Shown: piece by piece, positions 9,966-21,494 of the stretch
Position numbering within the stretch: position 1 is the first letter of the stretch
Layout: every line of letters starts with the position of its first letter
Origin: Berberis thunbergii
Lineage: Eukaryota > Streptophyta > Magnoliopsida > Ranunculales > Berberidaceae
DNA length: 64,000 nucleotides
Direction: 5' to 3'
Assembly (NCBI GenBank): GCA_003290165.1
Contig: QNQO01005878.1
Location: forward strand, 87,442 to 151,441
Notes under the pieces: generated by a model
Seen by the model: only the letters and a program-made list of their open reading frames with translations
Told to the model about the DNA's origin: nothing
Databases searched by the model: none
Position numbers and translations under genes: made by a program

Positions 9966-11330
9966 GTAAGCTTCTACAGAGTTATACTGCATTACAAATG
10001 ACATACATCATAGTTCTGGTAATTTATTATTCAAGAATTTTGTGGTTCCTACATATGAAAATTTGTAGAAACTTTGTTCCCTTACATTGAATAGTCAATT
10101 CAGCTCTCAGTATCCTCCTAAATCCTAATATCTATTTGACTGGCTTGAGAGGTAAAATTTAAATGAGGAACCTGGCTAGAGTTCACAAACTGTATTAGAC
10201 ATTTATTCTTGTATACACACGTTTAAGATATGCTGAGATGGATTTATATGTAATAAGAAAAGGGTTGAGGACAACTATTAAACTGATGGCCCTGCAATTA
10301 GCATATTAAGTGACAACAATACCTTAATATGATACTACATGTAACTGTATTCTGCTAGCAGTCTAGCTTCTGCTGGGTTAGACACGGCATGTTTCTAGCT
10401 CATCTGTATTCTGTATCTATAATCTCTTGTTTCTTTTGTTGATATAGCAGCTAGTATGGATATCTTTTACCATATAACAGGAACATACATTCATTAGTAG
10501 AGTCTACAAGTGCTCATGGTTGTCTTCTCTTAGCAGAATAGCAATCTCTGGTTGTTTGAGCTGAAATATTCAAGGACCATGATTAATTGCATATTCTTCT
10601 AGTAAAATCTAACTATTTGATATACTGCTTCATAATCTTTTGTTGTCTACTTTTGTATTATTCATAATTTTTATGCCACCTACCTGCCCTTTGGAGTTGA
10701 AATTTAGTTTTAGGTGGGAGCTAAATCTAGTTGTATATGTAGGCTAAAAAATAAAAATATGGCTACAGCCTGCAGCTTCACTAGATGACATTAGATATGC
10801 CAATTATGTGATTGGTTATACCTTCGAGTTAGGTTATTTTATTCATGGCATCATAAGTTGTTTGCATTTAAGTGATGAGTCCCATCTCTCAAGCTCTTCA
10901 CATATGCAGCATGTATGCATCGAAAGTGGACAAAAGGAAGGTGACTAAAGAGATTTTAAAGCAATGTTACGCAACTTCGTGTCTTAACTTATTTTCTTGT
11001 TCTATGTCATCGTGCTTACATCACTTTTATTTGTGTATGCAGCTGGGTGGTCTTGGTCATGGTGTGGCTCATGCTGTTTTTTTTTCTTCTGTGTAAGCCT
11101 CCTAACGCCTGAATGTGGTCCAACAACACTTTATTCCTTGTTACTCTATTATTTGTCTGTGCATGAACTGAAATCATTTGAAGCATTTATACTAATTTGT
11201 TTATGAAACTCAAATTTCTTTCCTCTACACCTTAGAAAACCATTTATATAATCTGTTGAAAACCTAAAATGGATTGTCATTTATTATAACTTTCCTGTAA
11301 TATTTGTCTTTTGTTGAGAGTTTATGGCAG
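9966..11330. other. CACTA-1 interior without recognised gene
   Basis: The sequence is AT-rich and intron-like. An acceptor-like TATGCAG at about 10905-10911 precedes a short open stretch, but I recognise no protein family in it. Confidence 0.5.
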
Positions 11331-11842
11331 CCTATAATAGAAAAAGAAGATGGAGCATTGCATAAGAAGTTGATAGCTGCAAAAATAGCTACAATTGAAA
11401 ATTTTATCCGCATCCTTGTCAAGGATCCACCAATTTACGTAGTGTAAGTTCAAGCTTGCTTCATTGGCAGAACTTAAGCAGGATCTGGAATCCGGGCTTG
11501 GCCTGCGTCTTTAAGTATTGAAGTCGGACTCTGATAATGTAGATGTTGAGTGTAACTTTTTCCTGGTGTCTCCAATGCAGATTATGGGGAGTGGGATGTC
11601 CAATAGGATGTGGGAGAACACTAGGGAGCATGCTAAGACTTGTGTTCTAAGCTAGAAGCTGGACGTGTACTACACTGATGAAACTCATGGCAGTGGAGCT
11701 GTATTTAACCATATTTTTGTGATTGTTGAACCCCATAGACATGAATGTGTCTTCATTGCTAAGGGAAAGGAAGACACGCTTGTCACTAAGAACTTGGTTC
11801 CTGATGAGGCTGTTTATGGCGAGCAGAAGGATCTCTGCTCAG
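11331..11842 (+). pseudogene. CBP60-fibrillarin chimera in CACTA-1
   Basis: Block one (11331-11443, donor AGT|GTAAGT) reads DGALHKKLIAAKIATIENFI and RILVKDPP. Block two (11581-11842, acceptor AATGCAG, donor CAG|GTAAAA) starts GSGMSNRMWENTREHAKTC, then a TAG at 11653-11655, then [20 protein letters not shown]. These match the central region of CBP60 calmodulin-binding transcription factors. Without an intron the frame runs on into [20 protein letters not shown] and LVTKNLVP, the N-terminal part of the fibrillarin methyltransferase fold (snoRNP 2'-O-methylation). The junction lies close to 11726. So two unrelated genes are fused in one open frame, with one stop in the CBP60 half. Catalytic residues of fibrillarin are not included. 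Confidence 0.88.
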
Positions 11843-12385
11843 GTAAAAATATATATTTCTCATTTATTTTTTATTTTTTCACATTAAAAAAGTTGTCTTT
11901 TTTTAGTTTGTTAGTGTTTCATCTTGTGTGCCTTTATTATTCTTTGCAATAGAAGAGATGGATACTTAAAAAGAATTTATTAAAATTTGTTACTTTTGAA
12001 TAAACTCATAACAAGTGATTCCTGGAATAGGCTTATAATATGTTGAATGACTTTATTAGTGTTTAAGTTTGATTGGGATCGAGTTATGACTTTAGCTGAA
12101 TATATATGGTTAGTCTATTTCAAAAGATTGGGATTTTAGTTGGTATAGACTTGATTGCAGCCTGAGCTTGTACTCCATATGAAAACTTGGTTCTTAATTC
12201 TTCAATTATAATTTTAAAAGCAATAACTGATCTGTGAGATTATTTTAAGAGCAACCTGGGAACAAATAAATATAGGAGTGCATAACAAAGTGGGATGTAT
12301 ATATTTTTCTTGTTTTGTGTTGTTATTAGCAGGAATATGTATGGTATCAACAAAACATAATATTTTGTATTGTGTGTTTGGACAG

Positions 12386-12513
12386 GTGAGAGGTAAAGCA
12401 AAGTTATCCAAGGTTTTAGATGACTACAATGCGGTGGACAAAGTCGTACTAAAGATTAGGAGGGGCAGTGATGACTTAGAACTACTACTAGTGTTAAAGG
12501 CGACAAGTTTCTA
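12386..12513 (+). pseudogene. Deg/HtrA-type protease C-terminal PDZ fragment in CACTA-1
   Basis: After an acceptor (GTTTGGACAG) the frame reads VRGKAKLSKVLDDYNAVDKV, VLKIRRGSDDLELLLVLKA and two stop codons. This resembles the end of the PDZ domain in plant Deg proteases (pattern V-G-ADL-K-LDDY-VGD-V-LKI-RG-E-LEL). PDZ domains of Deg proteases bind substrate C-termini. The protease domain with its H-D-S triad is absent. The assignment rests on about 40 residues. Confidence 0.65.
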
Positions 12514-13670
12514 ATAAGAATTCAATTGTTTTATGCAATCTACATTTTTTATCTGATTCGACATTTTTTTGATAATTCCACAGACAATGTAAATTGGACT
12601 TGATCAACTTCAAGTAATTCTGCATATACTAGCTTTGATATTTTGTTAAGTTTGATGACAAATAGTTGAAGTGAAGTTTTGTTGAATGATGTCGATATAA
12701 AATAGTTTTGTAAAATGTTGGTTGTTTATTGGTTGAAAAATGTGATTACAGGCTGTATATATGGATAATAGAATTGTCATGATAATGACAGTAATTAGCG
12801 GTGGTCGTAACCGTTGCTAAAAGGATTACCAAATGAAATTTGGTGGCAGTTATAAACCATCGCAAAATGCCCATGGATAACCGCCGCCGAAGAAATAAAA
12901 AGGATGATTCATAAGGTTTTTCTGATGGCTAAAACCGTCGTTGGATGTCAACAAAATGTTGCCATTGTCCCATATTTAGCTATATGGTATTTAGAAACGG
13001 TTGCTGAAAACCATCGCTATATGGTAATTAGCGACGATTATGCCAGTGGTTGCTGAAAACTGTCGTTGAATGTCCTAGTGATGCCTTTATTAGCGGCGGT
13101 TGGCCAACTGTCGTATTATTTAGCGACGGTTATAACTGTCGCTACATGCTTTTGACAACCTTCGCTAAATTACAGTTTTTTTGCAGTGAGCCCACTTTAG
13201 GCAAGTATCTCGAGGATCAGCTTCGAACGGACAACTATAGTTGCTTTCTGCTTCCAACTAGGAAGAAAACACCAGAGTATCTTCCATACAGCGAAATTCC
13301 CTTCCACGGATTGTTCTTGGATTGGGAACTATCTCATGCGTATCTAGGAGTGCAGAGCTAACAAGGAACTTCCCTCCTACAACACAACTCTTACTTAGAA
13401 AGGGATCTCCACGAAGATCTCCTCCCTAAACTACGCCTACGATGGCCTGGTTGAACTATGACTCCTTGCACTATAAAAAAAGACACGAGGTTGGTAAGCT
13501 AAGGCACGCTACAAATTCTTTGTTACAGCATTACACCTTCCTCAGATTTCTGTTTGACTTTTGTATCGGAGTGCCATCGGCCACCCCATGGTGGTATGTG
13601 GCTCACGTGCTTTACTTGTGCAGGTCAGCAGGAACATGGTCAAATCAGGGAGCGAAAATCTACTGCATCA

Positions 13671-13687
13671 GTTTGGCGCCGTCCGTG
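13671..13687 (+). other. R1 primer-binding site, tRNA-Asp type
   Basis: TGGCGCCGT (13673-13681) lies 5 bp after the LTR end. It is complementary to the 3' end of plant tRNA-Asp, the primer used by many Tat- and Athila-type Gypsy elements; beyond these 9 bases the match fades. Confidence 0.75.
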
Positions 13688-13745
13688 AGGAAGACATAGT
13701 TCTTAACTTTACACTAAGCGTCGTCTCCTACCAAATCCCAAAAGG

Positions 13746-15110
13746 ATGGTGACCACTAGGTCACGCAACAACGAACCAGGAGGGGACATGTCCAACACTC
13801 CGATTGTCCCTATACCAGCTTCTGCCATGCACATGCAGCCTACTCACGCCCCTACACCAACGGCAGTAACGGCGGACCCCAGAATCGAGGTGGTGGCGTC
13901 TCAAATACAGCAGGTCATCAAGACGGTGGATACACTCACACGACGAAATCCACCCGTTGCTAATGGAGACCAGGAACAACACAGACCTCTACCTCCAGTA
14001 GACGATAGGGAGCAAGTGCATGAGAATCATGCCCTTGCTAGTTCCCTTTGGACTAAGGGAGGCTGCGCGACTAATGCTGATCCAGCCACCAGGACACTGA
14101 GGCTCGGTTTCGAGAACCCTCTCCGTAAAGGAGCGCACGACCCAGACATACTATATCGTGTCTCCGTCCCACCCTTTGTGGACCGGATCTTGAGTGAAAC
14201 ACTTCTGAGAAAGTTCACTCCCCCGAAGCTCGATTCCTATGATGAGACCATCGATCCTTTCGATCATGTATGCCATTACCAACACGTAATGGTGCTCAAA
14301 GAAGGATCTGAATCCGTCATGTGCAGAACCTTTCCTACCAGTCTTAAACGCCCTATATTGACGTTGTTCCAAAGCCTTCCACCGAAGTAAATCGACTCCT
14401 TCAAAATATTTGCAAAAGAATTCTTGACACGTTTCGTCGGAAGCCAACGTTTCAGAAAGGCCTGCACTACATACACTCTCTAAGGTAGAGGTTCGGCGAG
14501 ATGCTCTGAGAGTATGTCACACGCTTCAACAATGAGCTGACCCTCATCGACGGGCGCATCGACGATATAGGTGTGATGACATTCATTGCGGGCCTCAAAG
14601 AGGGAAACCTCTTATAGGACCTCACCTTGGAGCCCCCTCTGGACATGGCAGAGCTCCTCAAGAGCGTCCAGAGACACATCACCCTGGTGGAGTCAAGGAC
14701 CGCTAAGAGGGAGACCAAAGGCAATAGGAAACCCTCGGCTTCTAGGGACAAGAATGGGGGAAAAGACACGAGGATGAGGAGTGGAGCAAGAGGAAGCGCA
14801 CTTACAACAAACTGGATCCTGATCGTCCCAGGCAAGAGAAATAATTCAACTACGTTGGATCCAGAGCCGTGACACCCCTAAATGCTAGTCTGTTAGATGT
14901 ATTCAACTCCATTAAAAATTAGCAGAAATTGAAGTAGCCCCTGAAGACATGCAAAGACCCTGCCAAAAGAGACAACGACAAGTACTGTGCGTACCACAAG
15001 GAAGGTGACCACAACACCATTGACTGCAAAAGTCTGAGGTATGAAATAGAGCACTGGATCCGCAAGGGCAAATTGAAATACTTCCTGAAGTCTGAGAAGC
15101 AGTCATAATA
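13746..15110 (+). pseudogene. R1 gag with zinc finger
   Basis: The frame opens with MVTTRSRNNEPGGDMSN, identical in its first nine residues to the R2 gag on the minus strand at 63359. A Gag core follows (FDHVCHYQHVMVLKEGSESV to LPPK), then a TAA at 14388-14390 where R2 reads on (PPKSIDSFKTLAKKFL). After frameshifts come EPPLDMAELLKSVQRHITLV and a retroviral-type finger DKYCAYHKEGDHNTIDCKSL (C-X2-H-X4-D-H-X4-C like, near 14975-15030), typical of Tat-like Gag. Gag packages the element RNA. Several stops and shifts make it non-functional here. Confidence 0.85.
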
Positions 15111-15192
15111 TACTGGGTATAGGGGGGAGTCAGTCAAAAACATAGAGAAGGAACTCCTGAGATAATATACATCCTTTATGGAGTCGGACTGA

Positions 15193-15772
15193 ATGAAGAC
15201 CAGTCGCACAGGTCCCGTAAGCAGACTCTACTGGATATGTGGACACGAGTCACGGATGAAGATAGACACGTTTGCCATTAAAAAATTCATAACACGTTCT
15301 GTTTTACAATGCTTTCCGCAGAATGGACCTCAAGGAGGAAAACCTAGCGCCATCAGAGCACCCGTTGACTGGATTCAGTGGGGAGAAATGCTTTCCCATT
15401 GGAAAGATAAGATTAGCCACGGTAGATGGAAAATCACGGTTGAAGAAGGTCCTATTTCTAGACTTCATGGTGGTAGACACACCATCATCCTACAACCTCA
15501 TCCTGGGAAGACCGTGACCACACCAAATTGAAGCAGTGGTCTCCATCCTTCACCAGTATGTTAAGTATATTGTTAACAACTCAGAAGGAACAATACGTAA
15601 AGACCAACCTACGACACGAGGCTGCCACTACGCCGCATTGAAACATATAGAGTGCTCCCAGATTCAGCTACATCATGCAGAGCATCCTGACCCAGAGCAA
15701 GGCCAAAAGATGGAAGAGAGACAATGTCGAGCGGTACAGGAGCAATCAACTCTCCCGCCTAGCGAGTCGTAA
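15193..15772 (+). pseudogene. R1 protease-like region and pol remnant end
   Basis: In one frame the sequence reads MDLKEENLAPSEHPLTGFSG then KKVLFLDFMVVDTPSSYNLI and LGRP (15323-15517), the aspartic-protease-like core of Tat-type Gag-Pro. It is followed by LHQYVKYIVNNSEGTIRKDQ and RGCHYAALKHIECSQIQ (15536-15772), the usual linker before reverse transcriptase. Coding similarity then stops; no RT, RNase H or integrase follows in the remaining 5.7 kb. In R2 the same linker (50016-50357) also ends with no RT after it. Confidence 0.8.
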
Positions 15773-17650
15773 TGGCAATGACAAGCAGGAACACATCCCC
15801 CGACATTCTGTTGGCACGAAGATTCACCCCTCTGCAAGGTTCACTCTTCAGTGACCTATGTAATGCCTCAATAGTCCGCTAAATGATCTGCGAAAGCTAT
15901 CCGAATTTGCTTCGAGGCCAAGATTAGTTTATCTCCATCAACGACTAGTTTGCTTAAAGTTGTTGGTTTCCGTAGTCAATATTGAGTTTAGAGTTTTTAA
16001 AAGACTTATGAGATTCACAATCATTTAAAAAATAAAACAAGAATTTAAGAAACAAACTCTATTGATTATTGCAAAGATGTAACATCAAATACCTTGAGGC
16101 GGATACAAAAGACTGAGCACTACAAGCATTTGAATACAATGTTAATTGAAGTAAAAGACTCGCTTAGACAATTCTGCAACGGAAAGAGTCCGACGAAAAC
16201 TTGCAAACCCTCCAATACGAGTAATCTGCATGTAAGAACAAAGATAAAAGTTGCTCGACCCCTTCTGATGGTGACAGCAGAGTTAAGAGAATGGGAGATG
16301 CTCGACTCCTTCCCAAAATAAAGACAAAGTGTAAGAAGGGATTGAAAGGACTGAGTAGTCAGATTGCTCTATCAAATCACTCCAAGAAAGTGTTCTCCTC
16401 ACAACATTGAATACCTCACGACTAACTGCTGATTTTCTCAAGAGACGCCACACCGTTTATTCAACTTCCTCAAAAGGCTTAGAAGAATGTAGATGAGGAT
16501 GGCCACAAGCAATGACGCAATTACGGTCTCATAATGCTATCAAAAGAGACCACTTATCCCATATGCGATGGCAGGTGTGATTGAGAGCTACCACACCTGG
16601 AGACATCGCACATCGACTAACACTTCATTAGCCGTTGGTTAGCAGCGGAATCCGAGCACATGAAGACACAAGTGGTACGGTGTAACACCAAGGCATCTCC
16701 CTTGGTAGAAGATACGTACGACTTCTCCGTGAAATGAGAAGAGATTACGAGACCTCAGCGGATGAACTACACGCCCGCCCACAATAGGTTACCACGCATA
16801 ACGACAACTATTACTGTCCTTGCAAATGTTAGAACATTAGGAGACTCCAGAGACGGAGATCCATCTCCAGCCTTTGGAAAACCCAAAGCATATTCTTCAG
16901 CCTTTGGAAAACCCAAAACACTCTCTTCAAGCGAACATAAGATAAGCTCTATGAAAGATAGTGCCTACAACGATTGGGAAACACCATTATATAGATATGA
17001 TGGTTTACCAAGCGGGCACTATAGCATTCACTATCAAGCATTCAATGAGGTATGGGAAACGAGGAGATGACGGTTCCGAAGGAAACTGCGCAGACTACGT
17101 CATTCAAATTAATGGCGCTGCACGCAACCCCATCAATTTAGGGAGAGTAACCGATACTCAATCGTCACATAGCCTATGCCATACACGTGTTACCACACAA
17201 TTTACGCCGTACACGCAACGGATCATGCAGGAAACTCTAGCCCTTCCTCTGCGGGCCCATGGGCTCAGCCTGTTATTCGAACAACACCTTGTCACATACT
17301 TGGCATGAGCACTCGAGGATCCTAGTCAACTCTGACATACGGACTTTACCACTTGCTGAGTTAAGGTAACTTCGTCCATACCATGAACCACTAGGTTCGC
17401 ACGCCCCTCAGTAGGTGAAACCTCTGGTCAAACCGGGCAAATTTAGTCAACAATGACGATGATAGCTTTTGGTTCACCCCGACACCTAGTCTACTTAGCA
17501 CATGCATCGGTGGTTTAGGAAGTGAGAGTCTAATCAGCGCTGCCACACCTGGTGATAATGAATTGCCAGAGATCACTACCCCATTCACGGTCAGTGTTCG
17601 CCGAGCCTAATCAGGTAAGCTTAGTTAGTGATGACCAGCAACGGAAGCTT
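15773..17650. other. R1 noncoding interior
   Basis: I see no protein family here. The pairs of short open frames are not similar to pol. A local direct repeat CAGCCTTTGGAAAACCCAAA occurs twice at about 16868-16916. Confidence 0.55.
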
Positions 17651-17657
17651 CTGATCA

Positions 17658-18240
17658 AAACCTAGACTTGTAGCCCCCATTGCGAGGGTGTAGATAGTCC
17701 AGAAGGTGGGAGCTCAGTCATTCTTGAACTAATTCTGATGGCTCGCCACGGGACCACTGTTTTCAGTGTGGCCGCCAAATCACCAAACCTAGACTTGTAG
17801 CCCGCGCTGCGAAGGTGTAAATAGTTAAGAAGGTGGGAACCCAGTCAGCCACAACCTGATTTCGACGGTTTGCCACAGGGCCACTTTTTTTTTAGTGTGG
17901 CCGTAGAACCCTCCCAAATTTGTAGCTTAGTGCACTCAGGTGTAGATAATTTGGATGGTGGGAGCCTAGTAAGTCTCGAACTGATTCTGACGGCTTGCCA
18001 CGGGACCACTGCTCTTCAGCCTGGATGCCAAACCTTTACTCCTTGAATTTTTTGACCTCTTCGCTCGGTCATAAATAATTTGGAGGTGGAAGCCTAGTCA
18101 GTCCCGAACTGATTCTGACGGCTTGTCATAGGACCACTGCTCTTCAGCCTGGGTGCCAAACCTTTACTCCCCGAATCTATTGATCGCTATACTTAGTCAT
18201 TAACGATTCGAAAGGTGGGAATCTCAAACAGCTCTCCACA
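17658..18240 (+). repeat. R1 tandem-repeat array, about 125-bp units
   Basis: Five units begin near 17658, 17784, 17907, 18030 and 18158, giving periods of 123-128 bp. Conserved blocks are AAACCTAGACTTGTAGC/AAACCTTTACTCC, GAAGGTGGGA, CAGTC and CACGGGACCACTG. A weaker unit may precede the array at 17450-17640. R2 has the same array reversed at about 47640-48440. Such arrays are typical of the 3' untranslated region of Tat-lineage elements and can seed satellite DNA. Confidence 0.85.
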
Positions 18241-18817
18241 CGACTTCCACTCTCCATCAGGACTACGGATGCAAATATGAGCTTAGCTGAGTCAGCGCCT
18301 TCACGCTCAAACGGATTGACATTCTAACATTAGAAAAAGGCCACCCGTGCTGATACAAGGATAATATAACTGGTGCCTAAATGAAAGATAATTAGGACGC
18401 CAACCCGAGCTTACTGCGCTTGACTCGGTGCGAATGCTTTAACACGTACTTTTGGCCACCACAGCTTGCTCGCGGCAAAAACTATAGCCAACCAGTCAGA
18501 CAAACAAAATAAGCTCAAGCAGCTTACCTAAGGGACATGACACAACTTAGGTGACTCAACCCCTAGTTAAACTGTTCGCAACATGCCTACTATCGGACAT
18601 AACTAAGTAGCAGTGACCCTGAGTCATTCACAATACAAAGCGTCCAAGCTCTCTGCCGCAGACAGACTAGACAACGTCCTATTGATTCAACCAACCTATG
18701 CCAAAGTTAGACAAGGCAAAACAAAAAACATGCAATAAAAATGCCAAGTACGAAACGAAAAATATTGTTTTCATTAATGGCCAAGACAAAAAGTGTACAA
18801 ACACACAAAGTTTGCTT

Positions 18818-21308
18818 CTAATCAGGAGAAGATATAGAAAGGGAAGAGATAAGCTTAGGAGGAACAGGGGCAGAAGTTGCATCTATACGTGTTTTAACCT
18901 GGACGTTAGGGATCGAACTGCCATCCTCACCCGACGACTCAAAGGTAACAGACAAAACCACATATGACATCTTATTGTAACGGCTAAGATCCCATTCCAG
19001 ATGCTCCTTTTTCATCAGCGCCAACAGCTCCAGCCGGCCATGAACAACCCACCGGAACTCACATTTGCCTTGTTCCTAGAGAAGCTATTTCTCTCGCACC
19101 TTTGCATCAATAAGGTCATGTTCCTGTAGTTCCAACTTGTCTGTTAGCGCATCGACCTAAGACTTCTTTGTGGCCAGTCTACTCTTCGTAGCACTGAGTT
19201 CATGTCATTCCTGTTTGAGTTGGTCCTAGGCCTTTCTCGCTTCTCGAGCATAGAACTTCACATTGGATTCCAACTATTACCCCTCAGCAGCCTAGTCAGC
19301 TCTTTTCGAAACACTCTCTTCAGCAAAAGACCGCGGCTCAGAATGCGCCTTAGCCGCAGCTTCATGCGCAACCTCGACCTCTAGGTGGAGCCGCCTCGAT
19401 TAGATTACGCTCAAGGTCCTCCAGACGAGCCCTCTGAGCCTCAGCGGCCACGGTTGATTGATCCAACTGCATCTCTTCGGCCTGCTTCTTAAGTCGCTCA
19501 ATATCATGGAGCGCATCAGAATACAATGTCCGCACGTGCGAGAAGACACGCTTCAAGGTATATATTATCTCGCGAGCTGCCTCGACCTCCGTCACAACAA
19601 TGGCCGCGTGGCTCATATGAGACATAACCAACATTAGATACTTCAATCCCTTGTCCACACGCTCTTCCAACATATCCTCATCTGGTTTTGGAGGGTGGTT
19701 CATCAACCAGATGTGACGGCTGGTTATATGCTTCTTCAAAGCATAGTCAACATCCACCTCTTGGTGCCAGACATGTGAGCTCATTTTCACCAAGTCCGAT
19801 GCGAAAAAACTTATCTGTGCATCAGGATGAAGCTTTCCCTGATCAAGATCTATTCTAGCGTTGCCCTTTACAATTGTCACCGGCCTCAAACTCTCTTCTA
19901 TGGATTTTTCCTTGTCAAGAACTACCGAACCTTTATTGAGAGACGGTCCAATAGGATCCGAAGGTAAAGGAGGGATCGAAGTATCCAAAGGACTTTCCAA
20001 TAGTTCTAGTTGTGGACTAGAACAAGATGGTGAACAATGCAGACTACAGAAGACATGGCCGGTACCTCGACCACTTTCAAATGAGTCAACGGTGGGGTGA
20101 TCAGATTCCACCACTTCAGGCGAATCTTTAACAGTGCCCTTTACCAGAGCGACCCTATGCGAATCAGTGCAAGCAGAAGCTGCCATTGCAAGCAGAAGCT
20201 GCCATTGCAACCCGCACCAGACAGTCATTCAGAGCCTCAACCTACGCGTAACTAAGGTTCGACCCCTCAGCAACTCCAGCCAACCGCAAATTATTTTCTT
20301 CAAGCCAGGAGCATTAGTCTCCGTCTCAACAAGCCTAACAAACTTGCATTCCTCTCTCACTAAAGCGGTCGTGCCAAAGACGACACAGTCCTAATGTGAG
20401 GCTTCTTCCTCACAAAGGAAAAAAAGCGTTTCAAATGGATCTTCTGCGTCAAACAAAACGTGAGTCTTGGTTCTAGTAGCCTTCCTCTTCTTGGAAGGGG
20501 CCCCATCTTCCAGTTTAATGCGCGACTCTCGATACAGAGTGGGGGCGACATGCCAATTGTCGCACAGCCCATTATGAACAAATTTGGAAACTCTTATGAT
20601 ATCAACCCCCCCCCTTTTTGCAATGATGTGAAATGTCTCCATGGTGGTTTTTTCCTCTAAGGTAAGGGGAGCAGTGGGAAACCTTCATGCAAAAGAACAC
20701 AAACAATGATAACTCAGCCTGTTATCAAACACATCAAAGTTATAGGAAAAGAATTGAACTTATGAAGCGATCTGAACTATCACTCGAGTGAACGACCCTT
20801 GCACCGAAAATATTTCGAATCAGCAAGAGCCAGAAAGTAGTACTTCTGCCAGAACTTAAAATCATCCGGCAGGTTAACAAAGCAATTTGACAACTTCTTC
20901 TTGCAAACAACATTGCTCTGCAGTCAAGGAGCGGTAAACAACTGGATCACTCGCGGGGTCACACTAACGCCGACCTCCTTAGCACTGAGTAGAATCATGA
21001 GAATGATCATGTATCCATTGGGTCCCAACTGAGTAAGAGGAATCCCCAAGAAAACCAAGAACTCCCAAATCACGTCCAGAATCGGGAAACAACACTCCAG
21101 TTTGAAGCATTCCTCGATGCAAATAGATGAAACCGGTCGGAGGTGACATTGGCGTCTGGTCGCCCATCAAAAGGTACAATGGCAAGTTTTCAAAACCTCC
21201 AAACTTTGTAGGGATTTCAATAAGACCAATCTTAGACATCAGCCTGTCTTAAAAAAACTCTAGGCCCTTTGCCAGAACAACATCATCAAGAAGGTTTACT
21301 CGAGTCAT
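18818..21308 (-). pseudogene. R1 antisense ORF (putative gypsy-type transposon protein)
   Basis: On the strand opposite to gag, an ATG at 21306-21308 opens MTRVNLLDDVVLAKGLEFF, then a stop, then MSKIGLIEIPTKFGGFENLP and GFIYLHRGMLQTGV. Further blocks are NGLCDNWHVAPTLYRESRIK, a basic SKKRKATRTK motif (about 20460-20490) and a long open segment (20228 to 19362) ending in a coiled coil (REIIYTLKRVFSHVRTLYSD, then DIERLKKQAEEMQLDQS). The last block (19024-18818) has LEWDLSRYNKMSYVVL. Every block has a counterpart in R2 at 45153-46984. The N-terminal part resembles the plant domain annotated as putative gypsy-type transposon (PF04195, from memory). Stops and shifts make this copy inactive. Its function is unknown. 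Confidence 0.75.
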
Positions 21309-21480
21309 AAAGAAGATGAATGAACCTTTTAGAACAATATATTCAAAAGCAAGTAAAACAGAACCAACGCACGCCCAAGTAATGCAGTGTGCGACTCAAG
21401 TAACGATTCAGACTCAATCATCATGAGCATTGCATCCCTTCAAGAGATGACTTAGCGAATCGATGTGGCAATCCGCTAAC

Positions 21481-21494
21481 TAGGGGGGAGTAGC
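21481..21494 (+). other. R1 polypurine tract
   Basis: AGGGGGGAG (21482-21490) lies a few bases before the 3' LTR start TGATGATAGATA, as needed for plus-strand priming. R2 has GAGGGAGGAG in the same place on the minus strand (34725-34735). Confidence 0.8.

Larger units (their letters stand above)
6141..13188. mobile_element. CACTA-1: nonautonomous CACTA element with captured gene fragments
   Basis: The left end is CACTACAAAAAACTATAATT and the right end is the inverse of CACTGCAAAAAAACTGTAAT, followed inward by TTAGCGGCGG/TTAGCGAAGG, so the terminal repeat is about 28 bp with a few mismatches. Subterminal zones (6160-7290 and 12780-13180) carry many GCGACGGTT-type inverted repeats. These are CACTA hallmarks. 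No CACTA transposase is recognisable. Between 7490 and 12513 are plus-strand exon-like pieces of at least four host genes. The 3-bp duplication is imperfect: AAG on the left, AG on the right. The empty site is seen in the R1 3' LTR and in R2. Confidence 0.9.
5941..13667 (+). repeat. R1 5' LTR, interrupted by CACTA-1
   Basis: The LTR begins TGATGATATATAAAAACGG (5941) and ends at TACTGCA (13667), just before TCAGTTTGGCGCC. After removal of the CACTA (6141-13188) it is about 679 bp, in good agreement with the 684-bp R2 LTR at 34037-34720. Matching blocks with the 3' LTR include CTCGAGGATCAGCTT and GTGCCATCGGCCACCCCA. TATATAAAA close to its start is TATA-like but is too near the edge to be sure of. 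Confidence 0.85.
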
